Shown here: positions 48,988 through 60,412 of the stretch, in pieces
Position numbering within the stretch: the stretch's first letter is position 1
Layout of the letters: every line of letters begins with the position of its first letter
NCBI RefSeq assembly: GCF_052324685.1
Contig: NC_135218.1
Coordinates: 20,458,197 to 20,522,196, forward strand
DNA from: Brachyhypopomus gauderio
Lineage: Eukaryota; Chordata; Actinopteri; Gymnotiformes; Hypopomidae
Length of the DNA: 64,000 nucleotides
Reading direction: 5' to 3'
Position numbers and translations under genes: made by a program
Notes under the pieces: model-generated
What the model saw: the letters and a program-made list of their open reading frames with translations, nothing else
The model's database searches: none
What the model was told of the DNA's origin: nothing

Positions 48988-49755
48988 CCCTCCTGTTATG
49001 TTACAGGTCAAACTGACCCATTTAAAAGTTTGAAGATCTAGGAAAAATTGTATAAAACGTCTTCTGTTTGCCTTAATTAGTGTAATCAACATAGCTATAA
49101 TATGAAAATGGTTCCTTTCACATATTTGCAACCGCCCCCTGCATATTTGAATCGCATAGATACTGTTCAGGTCAATTTGACCTAGCAGTCAAACTGGAGG
49201 TGAAAGGGTGGGAAGGGAGTACTTTTTTCTTTGTAACTGTGAGATATATTTCATCCCAATCACACACCCACACACGCACACACACACAGGTGCACAGGTG
49301 CACAGGTGCAGATGGTATGACTTTTGACAGGAACCATTTATGTTCTCGCAGGAACACATTCTCAACCCAGAGTCCTACCAACATTACACTCTGCCAGGCA
49401 GACCTTTTCAAAATGAGCAGCAGAAGCATAAGGACGACGAGGTCATCATTGATCATGACGGTGAAAAAGAGGAGGATGTGTCTGAAGACGAAAACTATCT
49501 TGAGCTAAATTCTGATTCTAATGATTCTGATTTTGAACCAGATGAGGGAATTGCTATTTGTATTGCTACAAGCAAGACATTCATGTCAAACATGGTGAAA
49601 TACAGTGGTCTTCATCCCCAAATATACATCAGGCAAAACTGTCTGTAGAAAACATAATAAAGACCAAGGACCTCAGCCGCTGCAGCCATGGTGAGGGAGA
49701 TCCAGGAGAAGACTGCACCAAGTACTACACCAGTGCGTGAGGTAAGTCAGTCAGG

Positions 49756-49834
<79 letters not shown>

Positions 49835-50412
49835 AGTGTATGAGAGTGTGCTGTGTGTCTTGGTATCAGCAAAAAGACCCCATATAAAGGTAACCATGGT
49901 CCTCTTGTTTCTAGGTTGCTGCTGAGAGACAAAGAGAGAGGAAGAGGAAGAGAGAGGAAGACCATCTGACCATGTCAAGACAAGCCGGACCTGTGTGAAA
50001 TGTGCACAATTCATTTGCACAAAGCACAGTGTGCTGACATGTCACTTGTGTGCTGTGTAGACACACACACGTTCATATTGTGATTGCTTGTTTGTTGTAT
50101 TATGATTTTGTTCATTTCTGGTTCACAGTGCATGTATGTAAAACAAAATTGAAATGTTATGTTTCAATGTTTGAACATGTATTTTATGAAAAATTAGTGA
50201 ATTATCCTAATTGAACCATTACCTGTTAGAGTTAAGGAACACCACTGCACTACATATTGATAGAATAATTAGTCACGGAGTTAGTAATTAAATATTCACA
50301 CTGCTTGTTAGTATTTATTTGGATATTATTATTATTTTGGATACTTAAACATGCTCCAGGTCAAATTGACCTGGGAACACCATGGCTGTTCCAAATGAAC
50401 ATAACAGGAGGG
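48988..50412 (+). mobile_element. Internally deleted piggyBac-like element
   Basis: The termini are CCCTCCTGTTATGTT and its inverse AACATAACAGGAGGG. The flanks TTTA and GTAA look like mutated TTAA. The plus strand keeps two ends of a transposase: an acidic N-terminal part (about 49340-49560; EDVSEDENYLELNSDSNDSD, DFEPDE) and a C-terminal Cys/His cluster with stop (about 49940-50061; RTCVKCAQFICTKHS, LTCHLCAV). The catalytic core is missing and a (GT)n tract lies between. Three GGTCA-NNN-TGACC palindromes sit at 49006, 49170 and 50359, near the ends. It is similar in design to the element at 29.9 kb but with different termini. Confidence 0.8.
49760..49830. repeat. (GT)n microsatellite
   Basis: About 35 GT units, inside the piggyBac-like element. 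Confidence 0.95.
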
Positions 50413-52295
50413 GTAAGGCCACACCCATTCACCTTTGGCCAAGAGAATATTACCAGGATTTATCTTAAGATTGGAATGTATAGTATAAGCCATATGGAAT
50501 ATTCTGGAAGCAAATGACACATAAGGTACCTTGACTGTTTATAGATTTAAAAAGCAGATCTCCTCAGACACATGTGAACACCCCAGCTGGTTTGGAAATG
50601 TTTCCTATTGAGGCATGTTTCTGTGGAGAGGCAGTGTGGGGCTGGGGATGATGTTTGGAGCTCTCTGACACTGGCCTCATCCTCATCCTTCTCTTCAGTG
50701 TTGGGTAAAGAAAGGTAGTCGTATCTGTCTGAGGCCTGCAAATCCTCCCCAGGGGCCCCTCATCTGCTGGGAACAGAACACTTGGCCCAGCCCTCTCATG
50801 CAACCCTGGCTATGGGCCAGCTGGGTTTGGGTTGCAGGTGAAGACAGCACTTCATTGGGTCACAAAGGAAGGGTTTGTGTGGAACACACTGGCGCTCCCT
50901 GTGACATCATAGTGATGTATTGCCCGACGGCTCCACCTGCAGACCTGGTCCAAATGCAAAAAATAAAAATAAAAAAATGAACGTCAGAGCAGGGAGCCAG
51001 CATGGGCTGGAAAAGTGCAAATGTGAGATGTATGGGAGCCGTCTGCACACCAGGAGCAAGAGGCCAATTTTCAGTACCTGGCCCACCTGATCACTGAAGA
51101 TGCCATTTGTTATTAACACTATCCAACTTTTTACCTGAATTTTTGGGCTGTGTTTATTCTTTTGCCCATTTTCATACTTTAGCTTGATTTTTAGGACCCT
51201 AGATGATCAAATAAGTTGTCAGCAATCCTTTTCTTTGGCCAGTAGAGGTCCTCCTCCACTGAATTCTAGTCTAGTCACCATTCATGGTTAGAACTAATCT
51301 TGACTAACATATTTTTGCTCTTTACGCTGCTTTTTGGAGATATTTTGCTGCATAAAAAAAAACTTTCAAATGGGTCATTCACATTTCATTAAGTCTAAAT
51401 AATAACTTTTGACCTGAAAGTCTATTTTGTGCTTCAACTTTGATTTCTCATGCTTAGATTGATTGTAATACTTGTAATTATGTTTGTAATGTTTTTTTAT
51501 CACGTTTGTAATCATGTTTTCTCATGGCTGACAGGAAAACCACTTCAATGAGTCACAGCTATCTGGAATGAACAACCCTCTGAAAATTTCAGTTGCTCTC
51601 TCTTTGAGTGTCATTTAAATTGTGTTTTCAAGGAAACCAAGGACCCTCTCACATTTTGCACACTGCTCACTGAAAGTGATAAGATAAAGCACTAGCTCTG
51701 ATAATTCAGTAGTACTAGGATTTCGTTGGCTGACGAAATATGAATGCTTGTTATTGACCTTGTATTGCTTCAATCTTTGATAAGACTTAACATACACTTT
51801 ACACATTGTATGCTATTGGTCTGCCTGTAACTAAAGTAACTCTAACAGTGAGGTTACAGTATAACTTTGATTCCATTCTTCTGAATGAATATAATATGTT
51901 GCCATGGATGAGCGAGGCAAACCTTTTGCAGTGTGCAGAGTTAAACTTGCTAGCTAATCATAAAGAATGAGTGAGCTAAAGGTCTCACTTAATAAAGGAA
52001 ATGCTAATGCAGTAAACACAGGTTTTTAATGCAGACGTTTAATGCAGTCTTGGAATTTAAAGAAGTTTGTGCAACTGTGCAATTGCTATTGGTGATGGAA
52101 AGTTCAAATTTATATGATCTTAAAATGGCTGCTTCAAATCTTTCTTAAAAGGTCGATTCGTCAATTCCACTTTTTACAATTAATTAAATGCACTATTAAA
52201 ATAAACTGTACAATATATAGATAGTTTAATGTAAATTTAGCAGTGGAATCAGTACAGGTAATAGCTCCCTGAGAAAATTTGCCATATCTGTGTTT
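50413..52295. other. Gene-free stretch with one unassigned open segment
   Basis: No confident gene. The minus strand of 50547-50741 has an open segment ending in a stop (SDRYDYLSLPNTEEKDED...), locally richer in G/C; see findings. The rest is A/T-rich and unrecognised. Confidence 0.4.
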
Positions 52296-52300
52296 ATACT

Positions 52301-52627
52301 TGTCACAGTACAGCCCCTTACACCTGCCTTCAGGTGTGTCCATGTATTTATTGTTGCCTCCATGTCCATATATGTATTTCCCTAGGTGTGGTTCGGGTTG
52401 TGTGTTCCTGCATCGCAGCTGTTACTTGTCTCGTTATCGTTATGTGTTGCACTTCTCCCTTGTTTATGTTGGAGTGTTTAATGTGTGCCTGGTCTTCATT
52501 TGAGTTCCCTCTCGTGTTTGTGTTCTGTTCCTTGTGGCTAAGAGCTATCGTGCTGTTAAGAATAAATGTTTTGTGCTGCAAAAACAACACCTTGGTCTTG
52601 ACATCCTCCCACACCCCTCGCTTTACA
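52301..52627 (+). mobile_element. Solo LTR with 5-bp target duplication
   Basis: 327 bp from TGTCACAGTACAG to CGCTTTACA, flanked by ATACT on both sides (52296-52300 and 52628-52632). AATAAATG near 52561 fits an LTR poly-A signal. Same layout as the LTRs at 39.5 and 63.4 kb. Confidence 0.85.
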
Positions 52628-52989
52628 ATACTGACTCTCTGTTTTCCTTCGTGCTCCCATTTCTCCATGCCTCTATTATGGAATAAAAATAAGTAATCAA
52701 AACATTGTGATCTAGGTGTTCTAAGTCATATTGCTGTGTATTGGATACATATGAACATGGATAGAATCAGGGTTGAAAATTATAGATTCAGCTAGGCTTT
52801 TGTTGTTCACACTGCCACTCAAATGCCAATTTTGTGTCACATATGGAGAAAAAGACCAGATTTAAACCATATTTATTTATACTGCTGTGTGAATGTGGCC
52901 TTAACAGTGTGATTTGTGTTCAAGGTGGATCCAAAGAGTTTCCCCTTTGTCAAAACATACATTCTTTAGTATCTTGTAGTATTTTGTAA

Positions 52990-54345
52990 GATGCTCCCTG
53001 GTGTCTCAGTCCCCTTGGTTACCTGTGTTGTGTCTCTGTTTCGCCTCCTTTCTCTCATTATATTTACTCCACCCCCTTGTTAGATTCAACTGTTTGCAGT
53101 TATCCTCCGATAGCCCTAGTATTTAAGCCGTGTTTCCTTAATTATGTCGCTCATCGTTGTCATATGTTCTTTGTCTGTGATAATCCTGTGCTCATGATTC
53201 GTGTGTGTAACCTTTATATAGACTGACTTGTTTGTCCTTTTATGTTTGTGTTTAGCTCTCATATTTTGTTTGTCAGGCATTACAATGTTTACAGTTGCTT
53301 TTCTTGTCTCTTTGTAAATAAATCTCGCTCTTCTTCAGTTGCTCCACATTACATGTGTTGCTTTAGAGAAAACACATACTGGAGAAGAAAAGGGTTGAAC
53401 TGAAAAATGTGGACAAGGTGGAACTGGAAAGATGATGGTGATGGTGTTTTGTTCATCGTAAAGACCTTTGCTAGCATTCAACCAGGTGTTTTGGTGCAAG
53501 TTCCTCAGGAATGGGAGAGGACGATAGCACTTTTTCAATTTTATATATGTGTTTTATTTTGAGACAGAATGTATTTGGTATTTCATCTCTGAGAAACTGG
53601 TTGTGAAACTGGTTTAATGTCACCATTAAACCATTTGTAGGTTTCTTTGGTTGAGTGCACAACAAGCTTAGCAATAATTTGCAAAGCATTCTGATAAGCT
53701 TCTCATATATCTCTGCTTAGAGCATGCCTTTAAAAAGCCTCTCTATGGAAGGCTATGTAGCCCTAAAATTTCACCCCATCCCTCCATCCCAACAAAAATC
53801 AGGATCTCTCGTATTCAAGAACTAAGGACTAAGTGGTGGTGGAGAAAGGGATGAAATGAGGTTGTCTTCATATGGAAGCAGACACAGGCTGTGCAGAAGG
53901 TAAGAGGCAGGTGAATTTTACCTTGCTGGTGAATTTTTATTTCTATACTTCCATACAACTACAGGACAAATAGCAATATATTTATGAATGTTGATGAAGA
54001 AGAAACCAGAATTCAAGGTTACTTAATGCCATGTGTCTGGGTGTCTATATACGGTTGTTTTCCTGTGTGTGTCTTGACGTGTGTTCATCTGTGCTGTTTG
54101 TGTTAATCATATCACCTGTCATTTATCTTGTTCTCATTGTGTACTGCACTCTTGTCTTGTTATCACCAGTGTATTTAAGAGAGCGTGGTGTATGTTTTCT
54201 TTGTCAGTCTTTGTTTTGACTGTACGGCTCACTGTGTGTGTGTGTGTCTGTGTGTGTCATTCCTTTCTTCCTTTGTGTTGTGTTAGCCAGACTGCTACCG
54301 CTATTTGTAAAAATAAACGTTAAACTCTTCTGAAACTATATATTT
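52990..54345 (+). other. Two T/G-rich LTR-like blocks, no gene
   Basis: About 52990-53355 (TCTCAGTCCCCTTGG start, AAATAAATCTCGC near 53317) and 54030-54345 (TGTCTGGGTGTC start, AAAATAAACG near 54310) share the layout of the solo LTRs: G/T-rich body and AATAAA near the right end. I could not find target duplications. Short frames here are not genes. Confidence 0.4.
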
Positions 54346-55009
54346 AAAAACTATAATAATGCTGGTGCAGACTGTAGCTACTCAAATTCAAATATCTTTT
54401 ACATCTCACCTACAAGTGTAAGGTAGGACTTCCCTTAATCAAGCAGCCAAACTTGGCAGCAACACACATGTTGAACGTCAGTCACTTTTCAGAAGCTCAG
54501 TCGAAGACTTGGTGAATGCAGACGTTGTTATTGTGACGTTTTGACAATTACAAGGCCTTGCACAGAAAATGACAATCCTAAAGATAGCCAAAACGTAAAT
54601 AAAGACAATTATGTCATTAGACTCCAAGAAAATGGTAACAGTCCATTGATACATTTTTACATGCTCACTAGCTGGAAATCAGTAATTCAACACAGATTCT
54701 GCACTTTATTTCCAAATGAGGCCAAAATACTAAACTTAGATCAGATCATTATCTGATTTCTGTAGACATTAAAGGATCTGTGTCCTGCATTTTTCTGTGT
54801 CCACTCACATTTGTATATTTCAAAAGTATTTTTCCAACCTCTCTTTATAGCTTAGAACTAAACAGGCTGTCTGTATTACTATGCCTAATGCTGAGTTTAC
54901 ATAAATTAAATTATGAACATAAATCTGTAGTGTGCAGTACTAGCTACATAAAAAAGATTAAAAGTATATCAAAATATTATTAAAGGTTATACCACACACA
55001 CACACACAC
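54346..55009. other. Gene-free stretch
   Basis: A/T-rich, with a short (CA)n at about 54994-55010. Nothing else recognised. Confidence 0.45.
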
Positions 55010-55375
55010 AATTAACATTTGTGAAAGAATGGGTTGCTCCCAGGAGCTCAGTGAATTCCAGCATGGAACTGTGATAGGATGACACCTGTGCAACAAATCC
55101 AGTCATGAAATTTCCTCACTCCTAAATATTCCACAGTCAACTGTCAGCTGCATTATAAGAAAATGGAAGTGTTTGGGAATGACAGCAACTCAGCCACAAA
55201 GTGGTAGGCCACGTAAACTGACGAAGCGGGGGTCAGTGGATGCTGAAGCACATAGTGCGAAGAGCTCGCCAACTTTCTGCAGAGTCAATCACTACAGACA
55301 TCCAAACTTTATGTGGCCTTGAAATTAGCCCAAGGGTGATAGTGGGAAAAACTCCTGAGCCTGAACTTTTTCTGA
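55010..55375 (+). pseudogene. Tc1-like transposase fragment (N-terminal)
   Basis: The plus strand gives the DNA-binding part of a Tc1-type transposase: GCSQELSEFQHGTVIG, a short break, LCNKSSHEISSLLNIPQSTV with a CIIRKWK helix, then QPQSGRPRKLTKRG and, after a frameshift near 55230, RRARQLSAESITTDIQTLCG. The catalytic domain is absent; the match stops shortly before a 30-base G run. Confidence 0.75.
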
Positions 55376-55376
55376 G

Positions 55377-55377
<1 letters not shown>

Positions 55378-55407
<30 letters not shown>
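55378..55407 (+). repeat. 30-base poly(G) run
   Basis: Uninterrupted G run directly after the Tc1 fragment. It may be partly a sequencing or assembly artefact; if real, a strong G-quadruplex former. Confidence 0.8.
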
Positions 55408-55408
<1 letters not shown>

Positions 55409-55869
55409 TGTTAGTGTACCATATTTAGAATATTTTATAATTAATCTTTAAATTAATTAATAATAAATAAGTCAGGCAATCAAAAAGTTACTTTTTAAAG
55501 GATTAATCAGTAATCAGAAATCAAATTACTTTTTCAAGGTAACTAAGCCATCAGTGATAAAATGTGCAATAGAATGGAGAAACTCTATTTACCTTGGCAT
55601 ACTTCAAAAGGGAGACTTTGGTACATAGAACGGACATACCTTCAAATGTATATCCCACATAAGCAAAACAGTAAATTGTTGTAAAACCGACAATTCCAAA
55701 AATCCTAGACTGTTATGCCTGTTATGTTATGTATGGTCCTACATTTTGCATATACCAGCCCAGGTTCTACCCTATGAAATATTAACATGGAACTGCACAA
55801 CTGAAACTTCATCTATTCTTCAGGTAGCTATTGAAAAGAACAAAACAAAGACAATGATGTAATGGACGT
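55408..55869. other. Gene-free stretch
   Basis: A/T-rich; nothing recognised. Confidence 0.4.
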
Positions 55870-56560
55870 GGCTGACATTTAGATTCAGGGTTTCTCTTAG
55901 TTCTGGGTCCCCCGTCATAGAGTCTTCTGGCAATCTGAGATGTTGATACTGTCATCCAGCCACGTCATTCATTCAGTTTAGTTTGTTACGATGATTTGGG
56001 TGGAATTCAATAGCTCAGTAAGTCATCATGACTGTGGTCACCTACAGGCCCTGCCTTTAGTTATGATGCTATAGATAAGTCTGCAGGAGCCACTGATATT
56101 CATAATGTATATATGGACAGTGCATTCTGTGTTTATCTCTACAACCTGCAACTTGTGTTTTGCTTATATGTTTCTACAAGAAGATGCCAATATTGACCAC
56201 AAAGCACTAGAAAATGCTCTGGTTTGCCAGTGAACGCATCCATTCCAACAGTGGACACACGGATGCCTCCACATCAGAAACCCATCTACTCTGGTATTGC
56301 TGAAATACTCACAGTTACATCAGAGGGAGCACTCAGTCTATAAACAGCACTTTAAAGGATGGACTGCTACCACATGGGCAGCCCAATGGGTTGTCTGTTT
56401 ACTCTTGGTCCTCCCAAGGTTCTTTCCTAACTTGTCCTGGGGAATATTTCCTTGCTACTGTCACCCCTGTCTTGCTAATCAAATGCATGGATCTGGACCC
56501 ATGCATTTGTAAGGTTGCTTTCTGACAATAAATCTCATAAAAAGTGGTATATAAAACCGT
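55870..56560 (-). repeat. Dispersed fish repeat, copy C
   Basis: Inverse orientation copy of the 36.3-kb repeat. On the minus strand it contains ATGGGTCCAGATCCATGCAT, then a GGCAAGGAAAAACTCCCTAA-like block (GTAGCAAGGAAATATTCC) and ACCTTGGGAGGACCAAGAG. It continues into the same CACAGTCATGA / CATCTCAGATT region as copy B. Confidence 0.7.
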
Positions 56561-56849
56561 AGACAATATCAACAAGGCTTTTGAAACTAATAAGATGGGC
56601 ATCATTCTGAACACAAAAAGTATGTACCATGCTTGGCAATTTGGTCTACATTTGTTGAAACAAGATAGTTTTACATTTAGATTCGTGATCTAACAACTTC
56701 AGTTAATTTGTTAGCTAATTTACCAGTGTTTTCAGATCAAGCGCAAGTAGCTAACTAGTAGCTACCAGCAATTTCCAAGTAACTACACTAGCTAACCTAA
56801 CTAAATAGTATGACAGCGTCACTTATAGTTACGAAGATTAATTAAAATT

Positions 56850-57115
56850 TTCTGCCTGTGTCCCATTCATGTGTTCAACTTCCTGGTTCACCTGCATCTT
56901 GTTTATCCATGTATTTAAATTGCTGTTTGTTGGTTAATTTATTGTATTTCAGTATTTTAGTTAGTTGTACTAATGTATTTCATTAGTATTGTTCAGTTTG
57001 TCTTTGTTTGATGTGTTCATGTTTTTCATATTTTTGTTTGTTCTTATAATAAATTGCTTAAATATTCGCACTTGCAAATGAATCCCTTTGTCCAGCCTCA
57101 GCCATCCCTTGTTAC
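56850..57115 (+). repeat. T/G-rich LTR-like block
   Basis: Same general layout as the solo LTRs (TGTGTCCCATTCATGTG start, ATAATAAATTGC near 57045, CCATCCCTTGTTACA end), but no matching target duplication found. Confidence 0.35.
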
Positions 57116-58945
57116 ACATATTTATTATAGTATATTTATTAAGATCAATTGTTTGAGAACTGAAATATTCCAAATGCATGCTCAAATGTATAAAAACTAG
57201 ATGTTTAAATTCTCCAAAGTTTTAATTTACTTTGTTTTGTCAAGATCAAAAGCAAGTAGCTAGCTACTATATGTAACTTATGTACTAGCAAGTTCCAAGT
57301 AACTAGCAAAGATAGCTAAATAGCATGACAATCTACTTTATATATAGGGAGTTATGTCACTAATGAATATTTACTTTATTCATCCTGTCTTTTTACAGTT
57401 CACATAACATTAAACCATCCATGATATGGGGACAGACCAGTAGGAAAAAAACATGATATAAGCTGGACTGAGCATCAGACCTGTGTTGGGGAGATGGGAG
57501 AACTGAGCTCATGCAAAATATTACTTTGGATGTGCGCTTAAATGTTGCCTATTGGGGTTTCAAAATTGTGTGTTACCCCTTACACTATTCAGCACATAAT
57601 AGAATACACTGCAGACAAAGAACAGATCTGTTTCTGTACTACAAATAAATAATTTTCAGATCACACATTAAACTGCCTTTAATATCCCAAATGGAACTGA
57701 AGAATTCCCAGTACAAGAAGGCATGTATGCACAGAATGTTCATGAGATCTTCCTACAAGGATTCTAGAAAGCACATCTGTTATAATTTCATGACAATTAT
57801 TTTCAGCACTTATTTTCACCTATTTGAAGACATTGCTCAGTGTCCATACCTTCTAGGTACTACTAGTTACCCAATGAAGGGAAAGTCTCATGAGGGTGTG
57901 GTGTTTAGCTTGCACTGTGTTTTTCTGGAGAGTGCAAATGCTATCCGCTAATTGCTCTAGTTGGTGGAATACCACTGAGTATTAATGAACATCAAAGTGA
58001 GTGCTGCCTTGGAGACCTTGTAGTGTCCCTAAGGAGTGGTGCTCTGAGAACATGTTGTATTCTTCTCATCAGTGATCATCAAAATCATCACATCCTCAGT
58101 GTGGTGATGGGCAAATATGACTGAGATGTCATTTTATATCACATGGACAATGAGGTATTCATGACTTATCTTAGAGGCTGTAGTACATATTACTGAGGCC
58201 TTTTATATTACCACACATTAGGAGTGTATATATATTGATAATGTGATAAATATAATATATATGTTAAATATACAGTATATGGTTAAAAATAAAACTGATG
58301 AGTAATTTTATATTTCATTTTCTGTATGTAGATTGTATTTTACAGTGAAACACTGATATTTTAATAACACAAATATGAGGCATGTGGCAATTAAATATAA
58401 CTGAAAGGTAGACTAGCTCTAAGCACTAAACAGTCTTTTGAACATTATGCAAGTTAAAGACAAATCCCCCATATTAAGCATATCACAAGATTCCCACATG
58501 GCACTGGTTTATGTTTCCACTGTGCTGTGATTACATAAGGAGAGTGCAATAGCTCACTGGTGTTTTCCTCCTTTAAAGCAGGGTTCAGGCAGTGTGAGAC
58601 TGCTTGTGTGACTCATCACTTTTGAGAAATTACATGATTTACTCAGTAACATGATGAAGGCTTGCTAGTCAACCAACTACTGACTTTGATTCAACCAGTG
58701 TGAGTAGTTAAAACCAAGTGACTTTGCAGGGAAAATTAAGTTAGTTTGCATTCAACAATGTGTCTCTTTTGTTTTTTTAACTTAAATTTGGTTTTGGCAT
58801 TTAGTAGTGTTTACCTTCAGTAATATAGGTAAATAGATCTGAAAGAAAACCCCCCAAAAGGACATTGGCAGAGATCTGTGGGCATGTGTATGCTTTATCC
58901 TTTGCAGTGGCCAACTGCTCTACGTCTGGCAGAAATTCTGGAGTG
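57116..58945. other. Gene-free stretch
   Basis: A/T-rich; no gene, no recognised repeat. Confidence 0.45.
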
Positions 58946-59066
<121 letters not shown>

Positions 59067-59189
59067 AGAGAGAAACTGAGACAAATGAGAATGTTTGAAA
59101 TAACCTAAATACATACTGTCCACTGATATTGTTTTGCTATTTCAAATATAGCTAGAAATAGAATTTGCTTGACAGCAATTATTAGGTAC

Positions 59190-59870
59190 ACCTGCTAAAT
59201 CATGTCATTAGCCAATCATCCAATCAGCACTATGCATAAACTCAAGCACTGCAAAGAAAGGTTGTGTCATACACACAAAGGAAAAGGTGTGATATGAGTC
59301 ACTTGGAGTTGCTGGTGGAAATGCCTTGTTGATAAAGGTAAAAGCAAATGGCTAGACTGGTTGACGCTGACTATGATAACTCAAGCAATATTTACAACTC
59401 TGGCATCTCGGTACACATGTTGAGCCATGACTTACAGCAGCAGTCAAGTTTCACTCCTGTCAGCCAAGAATTAGTAATGGTACAAAGGGTCCTGAAACTA
59501 GAAAGTTGTAGTTCAGAAGTCTATTGCCTGGCTGATAAATCTTGATTTCTGCTGTGACTAATTCTAGAGACAAAAGTTTATATAAAATGCCCTTGTGTCA
59601 ATAGGTCATCATAGAACAAATGCCATCTTAAAAATAGTAAAGTGAGGATCACAATGAACACAAATGATCACATTTAAGTTGATCTTGACACTGATGATTT
59701 TAGGAAATGTGACCCAGGCTGGTGGTGGTTTAATGGTATGAGCAATGTTGCCTTTGCATACATTGGACGCTTGAATCAGTCAGAGTACTGCTGCTGACCA
59801 TGGACACTTCTAGACTATCTGTTATAATGGGATACACAGAATTAAGGAGGCTAAATCTAATCCCTTTGCT
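59190..59870 (+). mobile_element. Degenerate Tc1-like element
   Basis: ATTATTAGGTACACCTGCT at the start and TGGTGGTTTAATGGTATGAG... with GTACTGCTGCTGACCATG (about 59723-59802) match, as I recall it, a widespread teleost Tc1-type element. The frame is lost. The right end is undefined. Confidence 0.5.
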
Positions 59871-60272
59871 TGTCAGTTATGGGGGAGAATAAGTAATGTG
59901 GATGGACACTCGCAAGTAATTGTGGCAACGCCCATGACTAGGTCATTTACACCGAACATCTGATGCTGGTTGGAATTGTATTGGTCACTTTCGCCCTTTC
60001 TTTATTGGTATATTTATAGTCTACCAATCATGGTTCAGCACTTGGATTAATAAAAAATAAGTAAAACTACACACTGTCGTTTATTTTTCTTGTGCTGTGA
60101 AAAGCCTTCTACATTTACGACTGGAACATCCAACTCCCTTCGTAATTCATCACTGAATCAATATCCTGTTCTTAACGCTTTAGGCAAAGAAACCAATAGA
60201 ATTTATATGTGCTTTTCTGAGCCAATGACATGCGCTCAATGACAAACTGGGCGGTGAATCCGCTTCGTCTCC

Positions 60273-60283
60273 GTGATACAGCA
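60273..60283 (+). promoter_or_regulatory. Antioxidant-response-element match upstream of abcc4
   Basis: GTGATACAGCA fits the RTGAYNNNGC core 130 bp before the abcc4 ATG. ABCC4 is known as an NRF2-responsive exporter in mammals, so a regulatory role is plausible but inferred. The start of transcription is not visible. Confidence 0.3.
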
Positions 60284-60412
60284 GCATGAGGTCTGCCGAC
60301 AGTCACTGGCGTGCGCTTCAAAGTTATACAGTGGTAAATATCGGTTCCCAAGTGAAGTGAACTGTCTGCAGGTCCGCAGGTGCATGGCTGGTTGAACCGC
60401 AGGAAAATCTAT

